A stretch of 64,000 nt of DNA from Marmoricola sp. (lineage in GTDB: Bacteria > Actinomycetota > Actinomycetes > Propionibacteriales > Nocardioidaceae), in the NCBI GenBank assembly GCA_025964775.1, contig JAOPYE010000040.1:248001-312000 (forward strand), in the 5' to 3' direction. This document shows, in pieces, positions 17,535-26,969 of the stretch. Position numbers and translations under genes: made by a program. The first letter of the stretch is position 1, and every line of letters begins with the position of its first letter. The notes below the pieces were generated by a model that did not search any database, was not told where the DNA came from, and saw nothing but the letters and a program-made list of their open reading frames with translations.

Positions 17535-18193
17535 TGGCAGGGACCAGGTCCGGAACCAGGCACAGCGTCGTCATCGTCGACGACCACGCGATGTTCCGTG
17601 CCGGGGTGCGTGCCGAGCTCGGCGATGCCGTCGAGGTGCTCGCCGAAGCGGCTGACGTGGACGAGGCGGTGGCCGCGGTCCTGGCCGGTCAGCCGGAGGT
17701 GGTGCTGCTCGACGTGCACCTGCCCGGCGGTGGTGGGGCCGAGGTGATCCGTCGTACGGCGGGCAAGGCGGTGGACACCCGGTTCCTCGCGCTGAGCGTG
17801 TCGGACGCTGCCGAGGACGTGATCGGCACCATCCGGTCAGGTGCCCGCGGGTACGTCACGAAGTCCATCACCGGTGAGGAGCTGATCGACGCGATCGACC
17901 GGGTCGCAGCCGGTGACGCCGTCTTCTCGCCGCGGCTTGCCGGGTTCGTGCTCGACGCCTTCGCCGGCACGATCGAGGTCGCCGCCGTCGACGAGGACCT
18001 GGACCGGCTCACCGAACGCGAGCGCGAGGTGATGCGCCTGATCGCGCGCGGCTACTCCTACAAGGAGGTCGCCGCCGAGCTCTTCATCTCGATCAAGACC
18101 GTCGAGACGCACATGGGTGCCGTGCTGCGGAAGCTGCAGCTGAGCTCGAGGCACGAGCTGACCCGCTGGGCCTCCGAGCGCCGGTTGCTCTAG
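17534..18193 (+). CDS. LuxR/NarL-type response regulator
   Basis: 219 residues: a receiver domain with acidic pocket VVIVDDHAMFRAG, phospho-acceptor in VVLLDVHLPGGGG and conserved Lys in GYVTKSITGEEL, then a LuxR helix-turn-helix (RLTEREREVMRLIARGYSYK, then VAAELFISIKTVETHMGAVL). It follows the PspC kinase with stop/start overlap. A GTG at 17531 is possible, but ATG at 17534 gives better spacing to AAGGGGGAG. Its targets probably include the divergent PspC operon. Confidence 0.92.
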   Translation: MAGTRSGTRHSVVIVDDHAMFRAGVRAELGDAVEVLAEAADVDEAVAAVLAGQPEVVLLDVHLPGGGGAEVIRRTAGKAVDTRFLALSVSDAAEDVIGTIRSGARGYVTKSITGEELIDAIDRVAAGDAVFSPRLAGFVLDAFAGTIEVAAVDEDLDRLTEREREVMRLIARGYSYKEVAAELFISIKTVETHMGAVLRKLQLSSRHELTRWASERRLL

Positions 18194-18218
18194 TTGCGGG
18201 TCGCTGCCCGTCTCACCA

Positions 18219-18278
18219 GGTTTCGACACGCTCGGTTTCGGCTTCGTCCCTCAGCCGAACTCGCTGCTCAACCACCGA
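18219..18278. repeat. Palindromic element, longer variant (copy 3)
   Basis: Begins GGTTTCGACACGCTCGG and ends GCTGCTCAACCACCG, with CGGTTTCGGCTTCG and CAGCCGAAC between. The arms resemble the GGTTTCGAGAC / CCTCAACCA family but the centre is longer and more diverged. It lies at the convergent junction between the response regulator gene and the unknown gene at 18306. Confidence 0.6.
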
Positions 18279-18305
18279 CGATCAAGTCCGCTGGCGCGTC
18301 CTTGA

Positions 18306-19241
18306 TCAGCCGGGCAGCAACGTCGCCCAGGCCGGGCGCCACGCGGCACTGCGCTGCTGCATCTCCCAGCTCAACGCGCGCAGCGTCGGGCCCTTGCCGG
18401 TGTACCAGGGCGGGAGGCTGTCGAAGGCGCGCGCCAGGGTGATCCGGCCCTGGGCGACGCGGACCTGGGCTGCGATCCAGGCTCCCGACTCCTCGCCGGC
18501 CTCGCCGCGGTGCAGCTCGCGCAGGATGTTGGTCAGACTCACCTGGAGTGCGTCGGGGAGCCACGGGGTGTCGCCGAGCGCGACCAGCTCGCCCTCGTCG
18601 ACCAGGACCGTGTGCTCGAAGTTGATCCCGGGCTCGCTGACCCGCAGCCAGCGAGCCAGCAGGGTCGGCCGTTCGGGGAGGCCGCGGTCGCGCTCGACGG
18701 CTTCGCGCATCTGCCGGTGGATCTGCGCCTTCAGCCGGTTGCGGATCGAGCCCTGCGCGGCGACGTGGGCGACGCCGTGGGCGTCGCGCAGCAGGGCTGA
18801 GTCGCAGCCTCCGTTGCGTGCCTCGGTGACCAGGTGCGGATCGGCACGGAGCAGCGGGGCGATCAGGTCGACGACACCGTCGAACATCCCGGTGGTGCTG
18901 GTGTCCCAGCCGTCCCGGGAGTGCCAGGCCAGGAAGCCAGGCTTGGTCGCCCGGATCGACCGGTAGACCGCGTTCGAGCTCGCCCAGTCGGGCGCTCCGT
19001 CGAGGACGTTGAGGTGCTGGCTGATCGCGTCGCGGATCGAGTCGGTCGCCGTGCCCCACAGCACGGCCCGGCCGCCGCCGATCCGCTGCATCGAGGCCCA
19101 CGACGTGCCGTAGGTGTAGGTGAGCACATGCTCCTCGCGGTCGAGGCCGGCCTCGGCCCCCTCGGGCAGGCGATCGGAATCGGCGAGCACTGCCCAGGAC
19201 CACCAGAGGTCGTCGGCAGACGCGAGGTCGTCCGCTTCCAT
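18306..19241 (-). CDS. Conserved hypothetical protein
   Basis: 311 residues, not recognised. It is soluble, with no signal peptide or membrane helix. Notable segments are EEHVLTYTYGTSWASMQRIG, a Trp-rich stretch (FLAWHSRDGWDTSTTGMFDG), and a basic helix RNRLKAQIHRQMREAVERDR near residue 190. The C-terminus is Trp-rich (PPWYTGKGPTLRALSWEMQQ). ATG at 19241 is preferred over 19250 because CACAAT lies 7 nt before it, fitting the leaderless pattern seen for neighbours. It stands between the response regulator and a DNA-repair gene, both probably unrelated. Confidence 0.68.
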   Translation of the reverse strand: MEADDLASADDLWWSWAVLADSDRLPEGAEAGLDREEHVLTYTYGTSWASMQRIGGGRAVLWGTATDSIRDAISQHLNVLDGAPDWASSNAVYRSIRATKPGFLAWHSRDGWDTSTTGMFDGVVDLIAPLLRADPHLVTEARNGGCDSALLRDAHGVAHVAAQGSIRNRLKAQIHRQMREAVERDRGLPERPTLLARWLRVSEPGINFEHTVLVDEGELVALGDTPWLPDALQVSLTNILRELHRGEAGEESGAWIAAQVRVAQGRITLARAFDSLPPWYTGKGPTLRALSWEMQQRSAAWRPAWATLLPG

Positions 19242-19284
19242 GGTGACCATTGTGCCGCGCCCGCACGTGTTCGAGCAGGACCAA

Positions 19285-20073
19285 TCAGCTGGTGGTCCGG
19301 CGCGGCGGCTGGCAGGACGGACACCACCACACGGTCCGTTCCTGTCCTTCGGGCCCGAGCTCGCCGGTCCGGATCGGCGTACCGCACCGCAGGCAGCCGC
19401 CAAGGCGCTGGTAGACCCAGAGCCGACGACCGGGGCGACGGTCTCCTGTGGTGATCCGGCTGTGCCGGTCACGGTGGGCCTCGAGCAGCTGGTGGCAGAT
19501 GCGGATCAACTTGGCCAGATCGGGCACCGCCGAGACCGGGTCGTGCGGATCGACACCGGCCAGGAAGCACGCCTCGGCGCGGTAGATGTTGCCGATGCCG
19601 GCGAGGTTCCTCTGGTCCAGGAGCGCCTCGCCGATCGGCACGTAGGGCAGTCGCTCGAGTCGGCGCAGCGCCTCGGCCGGGTCCCAATCGGGCCCGAGCA
19701 GGTCGGGTCCCAGATGGCCCACCAGGCTCTCCTCGGCGACCGTCGCGACCACGTCGACCAGGACGGCGTACCCGATGGCCTCGGTCTTCTCGGTTCGCAG
19801 CACGACCCGGGCCTCGTGCTCCGGGCGTCGCCACCCGCTTCGGAGTTGCTGCACGTCCCAGCGGCCGTCCATCCGCAGGTGCGAGTGCAAGGTCATCCCG
19901 TCCTCGAGTCGGGTCAGCAGGTGCTTGCCCCGGCTGACGGTCTCGAGCACGGTGCGCCCGCCGAGGTCGACCGTCGCCAGGCTCGGGATCCGGAAGTCCG
20001 AGGACGTGAGGACCTGGCCGGTCAGCACGTCGAGGCGCCGAGCGGTCTGCCAGACCGAATCGCCTTCAGGCAC
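19285..20073 (-). CDS. nei: Fpg/Nei-family DNA glycosylase (Nei2-type)
   Basis: 262 residues; removes oxidised bases and cleaves the abasic site. The N-terminus MPEGDSVWQTARRLDVLTG has the catalytic Pro2-Glu3 of Nei proteins, GKHLLTRLEDGMTLHSHLRM is the conserved Lys/His block, QRNLAGIGNIYRAEACFLAG is the H2TH motif, and the C-terminal zinc finger is CLRCGTP...WWCPSCQ (two CX2C pairs). The start overlaps the end of the upstream helicase gene by 8 bp, an arrangement known in actinobacteria where Lhr and Nei2 are paired, suggesting joint action in repair. Confidence 0.93.
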   Translation of the reverse strand: MPEGDSVWQTARRLDVLTGQVLTSSDFRIPSLATVDLGGRTVLETVSRGKHLLTRLEDGMTLHSHLRMDGRWDVQQLRSGWRRPEHEARVVLRTEKTEAIGYAVLVDVVATVAEESLVGHLGPDLLGPDWDPAEALRRLERLPYVPIGEALLDQRNLAGIGNIYRAEACFLAGVDPHDPVSAVPDLAKLIRICHQLLEAHRDRHSRITTGDRRPGRRLWVYQRLGGCLRCGTPIRTGELGPEGQERTVWWCPSCQPPRRTTS

Positions 20074-23000
20074 GGAGTCGCAGGCCCTTGCTTGTCGCGA
20101 TGAAACCGGCCGCTTCGAGGGCTGTCCGGATTGCCTCCGAGTTCTGGCTGAGCAGGCTCTCGCCGTCGGCCTTCTCGACCGTCAGGCGTCCGAGGGCTCC
20201 GCGGCGTACGGCGGTCCCGAGGCTGTCGATGGCGGCAGCAGTCACGTCGTTGTCGCTCGAGAAGGTCAGCAGGGTGCGACCACCCCGCTCGACGTACAGG
20301 GCGAGGGCGCCTTCGACCAGGACGACCAGTGCCCCGGCCTTGCGTCCCGGGCGATGGCCGCCCTCGCTGACCGGCCAGGGCAGCGCGGCGCCGTACGGGT
20401 TGGCAGGATCGGTGGCTGCGAGGGTCACGGCTTCGAGCTTCTCGGGCGGGCTGGTCCGGACGTGGGTGCGCAGCCGGTCGATGGCCCCGGCCGTGCCGAA
20501 CTGGGCGGCGCCGAGCCCGTCGATGAAGTACCCGCGGCGGGCGCGTCCGGAGTCCTCGAACGTCGCCAGCACCCGGTATGCCGCAGCGAAGCCGCCCGGG
20601 GTGCGCTCGCTCATCACCGCGCCGCGGGTCACCACGCCGTGGCGATCGAGCAGACCTTCGACGCTCGCGTGTGCACGTCTCGTCGGGTCGGTCTCGCGAT
20701 CGGGCAGCAGGAACCAGCGCCCCGCCATGTCGGCCGGACCGTTGCGGCTCGGCCCTCCAGATCTGCCGAGTGCGGCACGGGTGCGACCGCCTGAGGTGAC
20801 CCGCGCTCGCGGCGGCGTACGCCGGGTGCGGTGGCTGGCGCTCCCGGACCGGGTCAATGCCCGTAGCGGCGCCAGGGTGTCGTTGCCGACCCGGCCGGCC
20901 CAGACGAGTTCCCAGACCAACGCCGCCAGCGCCGCGTCATCGGAAGAGCCCAGCTGCTGTCCGAGCTGGCGGAAGAAGAACGCACCCCCGCCGGCCAGCA
21001 CCTCCAGCACGGCCTGGTGATCGGCACCGACCTCGAATTCGCCAGGATCGGGCAACGTCAGGGGAGCCGAATCGGCCAGGTGCAACGACACCCACCCGTC
21101 GGCCCCGGTGATCGGGCCGTGGCCGGCCCACAGCACCTCGCCGGTAGCGGTCAGCTCGTCGAGGAAGGCCGACTGATAGTCGACCACCCGGCTCGGGAGC
21201 ACCAGCGACTCCAGCGCCGAGGCCGGTACGGCGCAGCCGGCAAGCTGCTCGATCACGGCCACCACACCGTCCGGGCCACGCAGGCCGCGACTGGTGACGT
21301 GCTGCCAGGCAGGCAGGAAACGACCGAGCGCGGCCGGGTCGACCGGCTCCACCTCGTGACGCAGCCGGGCCAGCGAGCGCCGGCGAAGCTTGCGGAGGAC
21401 TTCGGCGTCGCACCATTCACTGCCGGTGCCCGAGGGCCGGAACTCGCCTTCGAGCACGCGCCCCTGGGCACCGAGGCGAAGCAGGGTCTGACGTGCGACG
21501 GCGGCCCCGAGGCCGAGTCGTCCGGCGACGTCGGCGGTGGTGAACGGCCCGTGCGTACGGGCGAACCGGCTGATCAGGTCGCCGAGCGGGTCCTCGACAG
21601 GATCGGTGAACGCGCTGGGCACTCCGGCCGGAACCGGCACCCCGAGCCCGTCGCGCAACCGCGCCACGTCCTCGACCACCGCCCAGCGCTCGTCGCCGGC
21701 GATCCTGACCTCGACGATCCGGCGGGCCTCGCCGAGCAGCGCAACCGCTTCGGCCACATCGCTGGTGCAGCGCTCCACGAGCTCGGACGTCGAGAGTGGG
21801 CCGATCATGCGGATGACGTCGATGAGTCCTTCGGCATCGCGAGCCCGGCGGTCCTCCGCGGTGCGCTGGAGCTCGGCCTCGACCTCGGCCAGGACCTCGG
21901 GATCGAGGAGTTCGCGCAGCTCGGCCCGGCCGAGGAGCTCGGCGAGCAGGCCCTGGTCCAGGGTCAGTGCGGCGGCGCGACGCTCGGCGATCGGGGAGTC
22001 GCCCTCGTACATGAAGGCAGCGACGTACCCGAAGAGCAGTGACTGTGCGAACGGGGACGCCCGGTTGGTGGCGACGTCGATCAGCCGCACCCGGCGCTCG
22101 GCGATCCTGCGGTGCAGGGCGACCAGGGCGGGCACGTCGTACACGTCCTGGAGCACCTCGCGCACGGTCTCGAGCACGATCGGGAACGACGGATAGCGCG
22201 AGGCGACCTCGAGGAGCTGGGCAGAGCGCTGGCGCTGCTGCCACAGCGGCGACCGGCGGCCGGGGTCGCGCCGGGGGAGCAGCAGGGCCCGCGCAGCGCA
22301 TTCGCGGAACCGGGCCGCGAACAGGGCCGAGCCGCCGACCTCGGTGGTCACGATCTGCTCGATCTCGTCGGGCTCGAAGGCGATCAGCTCGGCGCCCGGC
22401 GGGTCCTGGTCGGTTTCCGGGATCCGCAGCACGATCCCGTCGTCAGCGGCCATCGCCTGGGCATCGACGCCGTACCGCTCGCGCAGGCGCGCGTTGATCG
22501 CCAGTGCCCAGGGTGCGTGCACCGGGGTCCCGTACGGCGAGTGCACCACCAGGCGCCAGTCGCCGAGCTCGTCGCGGAACCGCTCGACCACCAGCTGCTG
22601 GTCGTGGGGGACGGCGTTGGTCGCCTCGCGCTGCTCGGCGATCAGCGCGACGAGGTTGCCCGCGGCCCAGTCGTCGAGGCCGGCGGCCTGTGCGCGCGCC
22701 ACGGCATCGGAGGGTGCCAGCAGCGCCATCTCGCGGGTGAAGGCGCCGATCGCCTCGCCGAGCTCCGCCGGACGACCCAGGGTGTCGCCGGTCCAGAACG
22801 GCAGCCGGCCGGGCTGTCCCGGTGCCGGTGAGACCAGGACACGATCGTGGGTGATGTCCTCGATCCGCCAGGTACTGGTGCCGAGGGTGAAGAGGTCGCC
22901 GACCCGGGACTCGTAGACCATCTCCTCGTCGAGCTCACCGACCCGGCTGGCACGCTCCCCGACGAGGAACACGCCGAACATGCCCCGGTCCGGGATCGTG

Positions 23001-24622
23001 CCACCGCTGGTGACGGCAAGTCGCTGCGCGCCCGGGCGCCCGGTCAGCTCACCGGTGAGCCGGTCCCAGACGATCCGCGGTCTCAGCTCGGCGAACTCGT
23101 CGCTCGGGTAGCGGCCGGCGAGCAGGTCGAGGGTCGCCTCGTACGCGCTGCGGGGCAGGCCCGCGAACGAGGCCGTACGCCGGACCAGGTCGAAGAGCTC
23201 GTCGGCGTTCCAGCTCTCGAGCGCCGTGGCCGCGACCACCTGCTGGGCGAGGACGTCGAGGGGGTTGGTCGGGATCCGGAGGGACTCGATGCCGCCGACG
23301 CGCATCCGTTCGACCGTGACGGCGGTGGGGACCAGGTCGCCCCGGTGCTTGGGGAACAGCACGCCGCGGGAGGTCTCTCCCACCTGGTGGCCGGCGCGTC
23401 CGACCCGCTGCAGGGCGCTGGCGACCGAGGGCGGCGACTCGATCTGGATGACCAGGTCGACGGCACCCATGTCGATGCCGAGTTCGAGGCTGCTGGTCGC
23501 GACCACGCAGGGCAGCCGACCGCGTTTGAGGTCGTCCTCGATGACGGCCCGTTGCTCCTTGGAGACCGAGCCGTGGTGCGCGCGTGCGATCACAGCCGGG
23601 GCGCCGGCGGACTGGCTGGACTGCGCCATCATCTGCGCCGGTGTGCGGGTCGAGGGGTTTCGAGACGGTTGCTGCACAACCTCCTCAACCAACGAACTCC
23701 GGTCCGCGGCGATCTCGTTCAGCCGAGCGGTCAGCCGCTCGGCCAGTCGGCGCGAGTTCGCGAAGACGATCGTCGAGGTGTGCTGCTCGATCAGATCGAC
23801 GACCCGCTCCTCGACGTGCGGCCAGAGCGACCCGGAGCGTGGCGAATCGTCACCCGTGTCGAGGGTCGTCATGTCCTCGACGGGGACCACGACCTTGAGG
23901 TCCCAGGTCTTCTCCGACGGCGGCGCGACCACCTCGACGGGCGCGTTGCCGCCGAGGAACCGGGCGACCTCCTCGATCGGCCGCACCGTCGCCGAGAGCC
24001 CGATCCGCTGCGCCGGTTTGTCCAGTAGCGCGTCGAGTCGTTCGAGCGACAGCGCCAGGTGGGCGCCTCGCTTGGTTCCGGCGACCGCGTGCACCTCGTC
24101 GAGGATCACGGTGTCGATGCCCCGCAGGGACTCGCGGGCCTGGGAGGTCAGCATCAGGAACAGCGACTCGGGAGTGGTGATCAGGATGTCGGGCGGTGAG
24201 GTCTGCAGCTTCCGGCGATCCGCCGGGGTGGTGTCTCCCGAGCGCACCCCGACAGTGATCTCGGGCAGCTCGGTGCCTAGACGTTCGGCGGTGTGCCGGA
24301 TGCCGGCCAGCGGTGCCCGGAGGTTGCGCTCGACGTCGACTGCGAGCGCCTTCAGCGGGGAGACATAGAGGACTCGGCAGCGTCGCCGCTTCTGATCCGG
24401 CCCCGCCCCGGCAGGGCGCGGTGCGGTGGCGATCCGGTCCAGAGACCACAGGAAAGCAGCGAGAGTCTTGCCCGAGCCGGTGGGAGCCACGACCAGGGCG
24501 TGCCGCCCGGCGGCGATCGCCTGCCAGGCGCCGGTCTGGGCCGGCGTCGGCGTGGCGAAGGCAGCCCGGAACCAGGTCTGCGTCGGCTCGCTGAACTGCT
24601 CCACCGGGTCATCATCGCCCAC
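20066..24622 (-). CDS. lhr: Large ATP-dependent helicase Lhr
   Basis: 1518 residues, near the usual length of actinobacterial Lhr, an ATP-dependent 3'-5' helicase with preference for RNA:DNA hybrids. Motif I is APTGSGKTLAAFLW, motif II is the DEVH box (TVILDEVHAVAGTKRGAHLA), motif III IGLSATVRP, motif VI LQRVGRAGHQVGETSRG; the winged-helix and large C-terminal Lhr-specific regions follow. A palindromic element (23656-23694) is read in frame near residues 310-325 as SSLVEEVVQQPSRNPS between helicase motifs Ia and IV. The start is GTG at 24622; a GTG six codons downstream is an alternative. It overlaps nei by 8 bp. Confidence 0.95.
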   Translation of the reverse strand: MGDDDPVEQFSEPTQTWFRAAFATPTPAQTGAWQAIAAGRHALVVAPTGSGKTLAAFLWSLDRIATAPRPAGAGPDQKRRRCRVLYVSPLKALAVDVERNLRAPLAGIRHTAERLGTELPEITVGVRSGDTTPADRRKLQTSPPDILITTPESLFLMLTSQARESLRGIDTVILDEVHAVAGTKRGAHLALSLERLDALLDKPAQRIGLSATVRPIEEVARFLGGNAPVEVVAPPSEKTWDLKVVVPVEDMTTLDTGDDSPRSGSLWPHVEERVVDLIEQHTSTIVFANSRRLAERLTARLNEIAADRSSLVEEVVQQPSRNPSTRTPAQMMAQSSQSAGAPAVIARAHHGSVSKEQRAVIEDDLKRGRLPCVVATSSLELGIDMGAVDLVIQIESPPSVASALQRVGRAGHQVGETSRGVLFPKHRGDLVPTAVTVERMRVGGIESLRIPTNPLDVLAQQVVAATALESWNADELFDLVRRTASFAGLPRSAYEATLDLLAGRYPSDEFAELRPRIVWDRLTGELTGRPGAQRLAVTSGGTIPDRGMFGVFLVGERASRVGELDEEMVYESRVGDLFTLGTSTWRIEDITHDRVLVSPAPGQPGRLPFWTGDTLGRPAELGEAIGAFTREMALLAPSDAVARAQAAGLDDWAAGNLVALIAEQREATNAVPHDQQLVVERFRDELGDWRLVVHSPYGTPVHAPWALAINARLRERYGVDAQAMAADDGIVLRIPETDQDPPGAELIAFEPDEIEQIVTTEVGGSALFAARFRECAARALLLPRRDPGRRSPLWQQRQRSAQLLEVASRYPSFPIVLETVREVLQDVYDVPALVALHRRIAERRVRLIDVATNRASPFAQSLLFGYVAAFMYEGDSPIAERRAAALTLDQGLLAELLGRAELRELLDPEVLAEVEAELQRTAEDRRARDAEGLIDVIRMIGPLSTSELVERCTSDVAEAVALLGEARRIVEVRIAGDERWAVVEDVARLRDGLGVPVPAGVPSAFTDPVEDPLGDLISRFARTHGPFTTADVAGRLGLGAAVARQTLLRLGAQGRVLEGEFRPSGTGSEWCDAEVLRKLRRRSLARLRHEVEPVDPAALGRFLPAWQHVTSRGLRGPDGVVAVIEQLAGCAVPASALESLVLPSRVVDYQSAFLDELTATGEVLWAGHGPITGADGWVSLHLADSAPLTLPDPGEFEVGADHQAVLEVLAGGGAFFFRQLGQQLGSSDDAALAALVWELVWAGRVGNDTLAPLRALTRSGSASHRTRRTPPRARVTSGGRTRAALGRSGGPSRNGPADMAGRWFLLPDRETDPTRRAHASVEGLLDRHGVVTRGAVMSERTPGGFAAAYRVLATFEDSGRARRGYFIDGLGAAQFGTAGAIDRLRTHVRTSPPEKLEAVTLAATDPANPYGAALPWPVSEGGHRPGRKAGALVVLVEGALALYVERGGRTLLTFSSDNDVTAAAIDSLGTAVRRGALGRLTVEKADGESLLSQNSEAIRTALEAAGFIATSKGLRLRA
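23656..23694. repeat. Palindromic element inside the lhr reading frame (copy 4)
   Basis: GGTTTCGAGACGG, TTGC-TGC-ACAA, CCTCCTCAACCAACG: identical to copy 1 (1058-1096) except one base. It lies inside lhr without disrupting the frame; on the coding strand it is translated around LVEEVVQQPSRN, between FANSRRLAERLTARLNEIAA and TPAQMMAQSS. In this respect it resembles Rickettsia palindromic elements. Confidence 0.9.
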
Positions 24623-24720
24623 CGGACCGACAGGGATGCTGACGCGTTGTTCCGGACGCGGATCCAGGCGCTTATATGCTCGGCTGACCGTGCCGGAGCC
24701 GAGCGTCTGAGGAGAGTGGG

Positions 24721-25752
24721 ATGCTTGCCGACCTGCTCGACCGCGAACGTCTGCGCATCGCCGGTATCGTCCTCGGCGGCTTCGTGCTGCTCGAGCTGTG
24801 TGCCTTCGGCATCGCGCAGATCCTGGTGGGCGGCACGCCGTCTCCCGATCCGACGGCCATCGCGTCGCGCCTCGAGCCGATCAACTCCTACGGCGTGGTC
24901 CTGGCTCCGCACGCCGAACCCACCAGGCTCGGTACGCCGCGCGGGATGGGGTCCGCCCACGCGGGGGTGGCGGTGGTCGCACTGTCCGAAGTCGACTACG
25001 TCGACACCAGGGATGGCCCTCGTCGTGCCGCCGAGGGCAGCACGCTGCTCGCCTTCCAGGTCGGGAACTGGGCCTGCGAGAACGCCGGGACGCCGTGCGC
25101 GAGCTGGCGGACGCTTCATCCCGCGGTGGTGATCGACGGCTCCTCCGAGGCCCTGCCCAGCGGTGGCAGCACGTTCGTCGCTGTGCTGCCGCCGGGCACC
25201 AGTGATGTCGAGCTGACGATCGATGCCGACGGCTTTCGACAGTCCGAGTCGCTGCTCGAGAACTTCCCTGCTGAGTCGAACATCCTGATCCTCGGCGCCA
25301 GGGACCGCGAGAAGCAGCTGGTCCTGAACCAGACGTTCCAGCTGACCGAGCACACCAGCATCCCGCTGCAGGCAGCCGACGGGCAGGTCTCCGACGTGAT
25401 GCTGCGCAACTTCACGGTGGCCTACGTCCAGCGCCGCTTCTTCTTCGACGGCGCGACGCCCGGCACTCCGCGCCAGGTCTTCCTGATCGTCAACGCGTTC
25501 TACTCCTATCCGGGCCAGACCCAGCAGTACGTGCCCCTGGACGAGGTCGAGCTCGTGGACGAGAACGGCATCCACTACCGCGCACGGGACCTCGACCCCG
25601 ATCCGTCGGTGGCGCTGCTCGGGTTCCAGGTCCCCGCGGACCTGCGCAAGGCCACCGTGGTCATCGGGGGAGTCACCCACAAGACCTCGACCACCGGGCT
25701 GCCGTACACCTCGACACTGGACGTCAAGAAGATCCCGCTCAGCCTGAGCTGA
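24721..25752 (+). CDS. Membrane-anchored hypothetical protein
   Basis: 343 residues, not recognised. One N-terminal membrane helix (about residues 12-36, IAGIVLGGFVLLELCAFG) is followed by a long beta-rich extracytoplasmic region with two Cys close together (NWACENAGTPCASW), which could form a disulphide. A DUF4352-like or other Ig-like fold is possible from the alternating hydrophobic pattern and FQVPADLRKATVVIGG near the end, but this is weak. GAGGAGAG lies 5-8 nt before the ATG and TATGCT about 45 nt upstream. It precedes the phosphate-type operon by 173 bp and may or may not belong to it. Confidence 0.75.
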   Translation: MLADLLDRERLRIAGIVLGGFVLLELCAFGIAQILVGGTPSPDPTAIASRLEPINSYGVVLAPHAEPTRLGTPRGMGSAHAGVAVVALSEVDYVDTRDGPRRAAEGSTLLAFQVGNWACENAGTPCASWRTLHPAVVIDGSSEALPSGGSTFVAVLPPGTSDVELTIDADGFRQSESLLENFPAESNILILGARDREKQLVLNQTFQLTEHTSIPLQAADGQVSDVMLRNFTVAYVQRRFFFDGATPGTPRQVFLIVNAFYSYPGQTQQYVPLDEVELVDENGIHYRARDLDPDPSVALLGFQVPADLRKATVVIGGVTHKTSTTGLPYTSTLDVKKIPLSLS

Positions 25753-25807
25753 CCTGCCCGTGATCGGCGCGACGGGTGATCTCCACCCCGTCGTGGCCAC
25801 GGTCACA

Positions 25808-25847
25808 TTCACAAGTGAAACACCTAAGTCAATCAATTGTGTATAGT
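25808..25847 (+). promoter_or_regulatory. Promoter region of the expanded pst operon
   Basis: An AT-rich island in GC-rich DNA. TTCAC-AA-GTGAA (25808-25819) is an inverted repeat placed just upstream of where the -35 would be, and TATAGT (25842-25847) is a good -10. No canonical -35 is visible, as expected for an activated promoter. I could not match the repeat to the known GTTCACC Pho boxes, so phosphate control is inference. About 78 nt of leader precede pstC. Confidence 0.55.
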
Positions 25848-25925
25848 TAGAACCCGGACGAGTTCGGGCTGGTCCGCCCTGCGCTGCGATGACCGACGCC
25901 GCGCATCGACCACAAAGGACCATCC

Positions 25926-26969
25926 ATGGCAGGATCGTCGAGCCTTCCGACCCGCACGTCCTTGCGCGTCGTCGACGAGGTCGAGGACGTCCCGCGCAGG
26001 GTCGTGGCGCGCCAGTCGACCCAGGACCTGGCGTTTACCCACGGGGTCCGGTCCGTCGGCTTCCTGACCCTGGTGATCGTCTCGTCGATCGGCATCTTCC
26101 TCGGTGTGCAGGCCAAGCCGACCCTGCAGCACTACGGCTGGTCCTTCTTCACCGAGTACCGCTGGCTGCCCAACCTGGACACCATCGGCATCGCGGCGGC
26201 GTTCGTGGGCACGGTTGAGGTCGCGATCGTGGCGCTGGCCATCGCCTTCCCGCTCTCACTGCTGAGCGCGCTGTTCGTCTCCGACTGGGCACCGGCCTGG
26301 ATGAGGCCGCTGCTGATCCGGCTCATCGACCTGATGGCCGCCGTGCCCGGGATCGTGTTCGGCCTGTGGGTGCTGCTCTTCATCCAGCCACAGGCCACCC
26401 ACGTCGCGCACTGGCTCAGCGAGTACTTCGGCTGGATCCCCCTGTTCAAGGTGCACACCGACGTGCACTACCCGATCTGGGACCAGGCGCCGGGCTTCGC
26501 GTCGTACGAGGGGTCCGCGTTCATCGCAGGCATCGCGGTGTCGATGATGATCTTCCCGATGGCCACCTCGGTGATGCGCGAGGTCTTCTCCGAGGCGCCA
26601 GCCGGCGAGAAGGAGGCCGCGCTAGCACTCGGCGCCACCCGGTGGGCGATGGTCCGGACCGTGGTGCTGCCCTTCGGCCGCAGCGGCATCGTCGGCGGCA
26701 CGATGCTCGCGCTGGGTCGCGCGCTCGGCGAGACGATCTCGGTGCTCCTGATCATCTCCGAGGCGTTCAAGATCAAGTGGAATATCCTCGAGTCGGGCAC
26801 CGCGACCATCTCCGAGGTGATCGCGTCCAAGTACAACGAGGCCACGCCGGCGCAGCTCTCTGCGCTGCTGACCGCGGGGTTCGTGCTCTTCCTGATGACC
26901 CTGGCCGTCAACACGGTCGCTGCCTCGATCGTGGCGCGCAGCCGTAGCGGAGCGGGGACCGAGCTGTGA
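25926..26969 (+). CDS. pstC: Phosphate-type ABC transporter permease PstC
   Basis: 347 residues, one of the two permeases of a Pst importer. After a hydrophilic N-terminus (1-45), about six membrane helices follow; the cytoplasmic EAA loop is EKEAALALGATRWAMVRTVV, and GRALGETISVLLIISEAFKI is the Pst-typical signature in the penultimate helix. The periplasm-side insertion between residues 155 and 200 (HVAHWLSEYFGWIPLFKVHT) is longer than in E. coli PstC but common in actinobacteria. First gene of the operon; the next start overlaps its stop as GTGA. Confidence 0.92.
   Translation: MAGSSSLPTRTSLRVVDEVEDVPRRVVARQSTQDLAFTHGVRSVGFLTLVIVSSIGIFLGVQAKPTLQHYGWSFFTEYRWLPNLDTIGIAAAFVGTVEVAIVALAIAFPLSLLSALFVSDWAPAWMRPLLIRLIDLMAAVPGIVFGLWVLLFIQPQATHVAHWLSEYFGWIPLFKVHTDVHYPIWDQAPGFASYEGSAFIAGIAVSMMIFPMATSVMREVFSEAPAGEKEAALALGATRWAMVRTVVLPFGRSGIVGGTMLALGRALGETISVLLIISEAFKIKWNILESGTATISEVIASKYNEATPAQLSALLTAGFVLFLMTLAVNTVAASIVARSRSGAGTEL

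Noticed and set aside
25801-25850. A classical GTTCACC-type Pho box before pstC
   Set aside because: The repeat seen is TTCACAAGTGAA, an inverted repeat; the 11-nt direct repeats required for a Streptomyces-type PHO box were not found.
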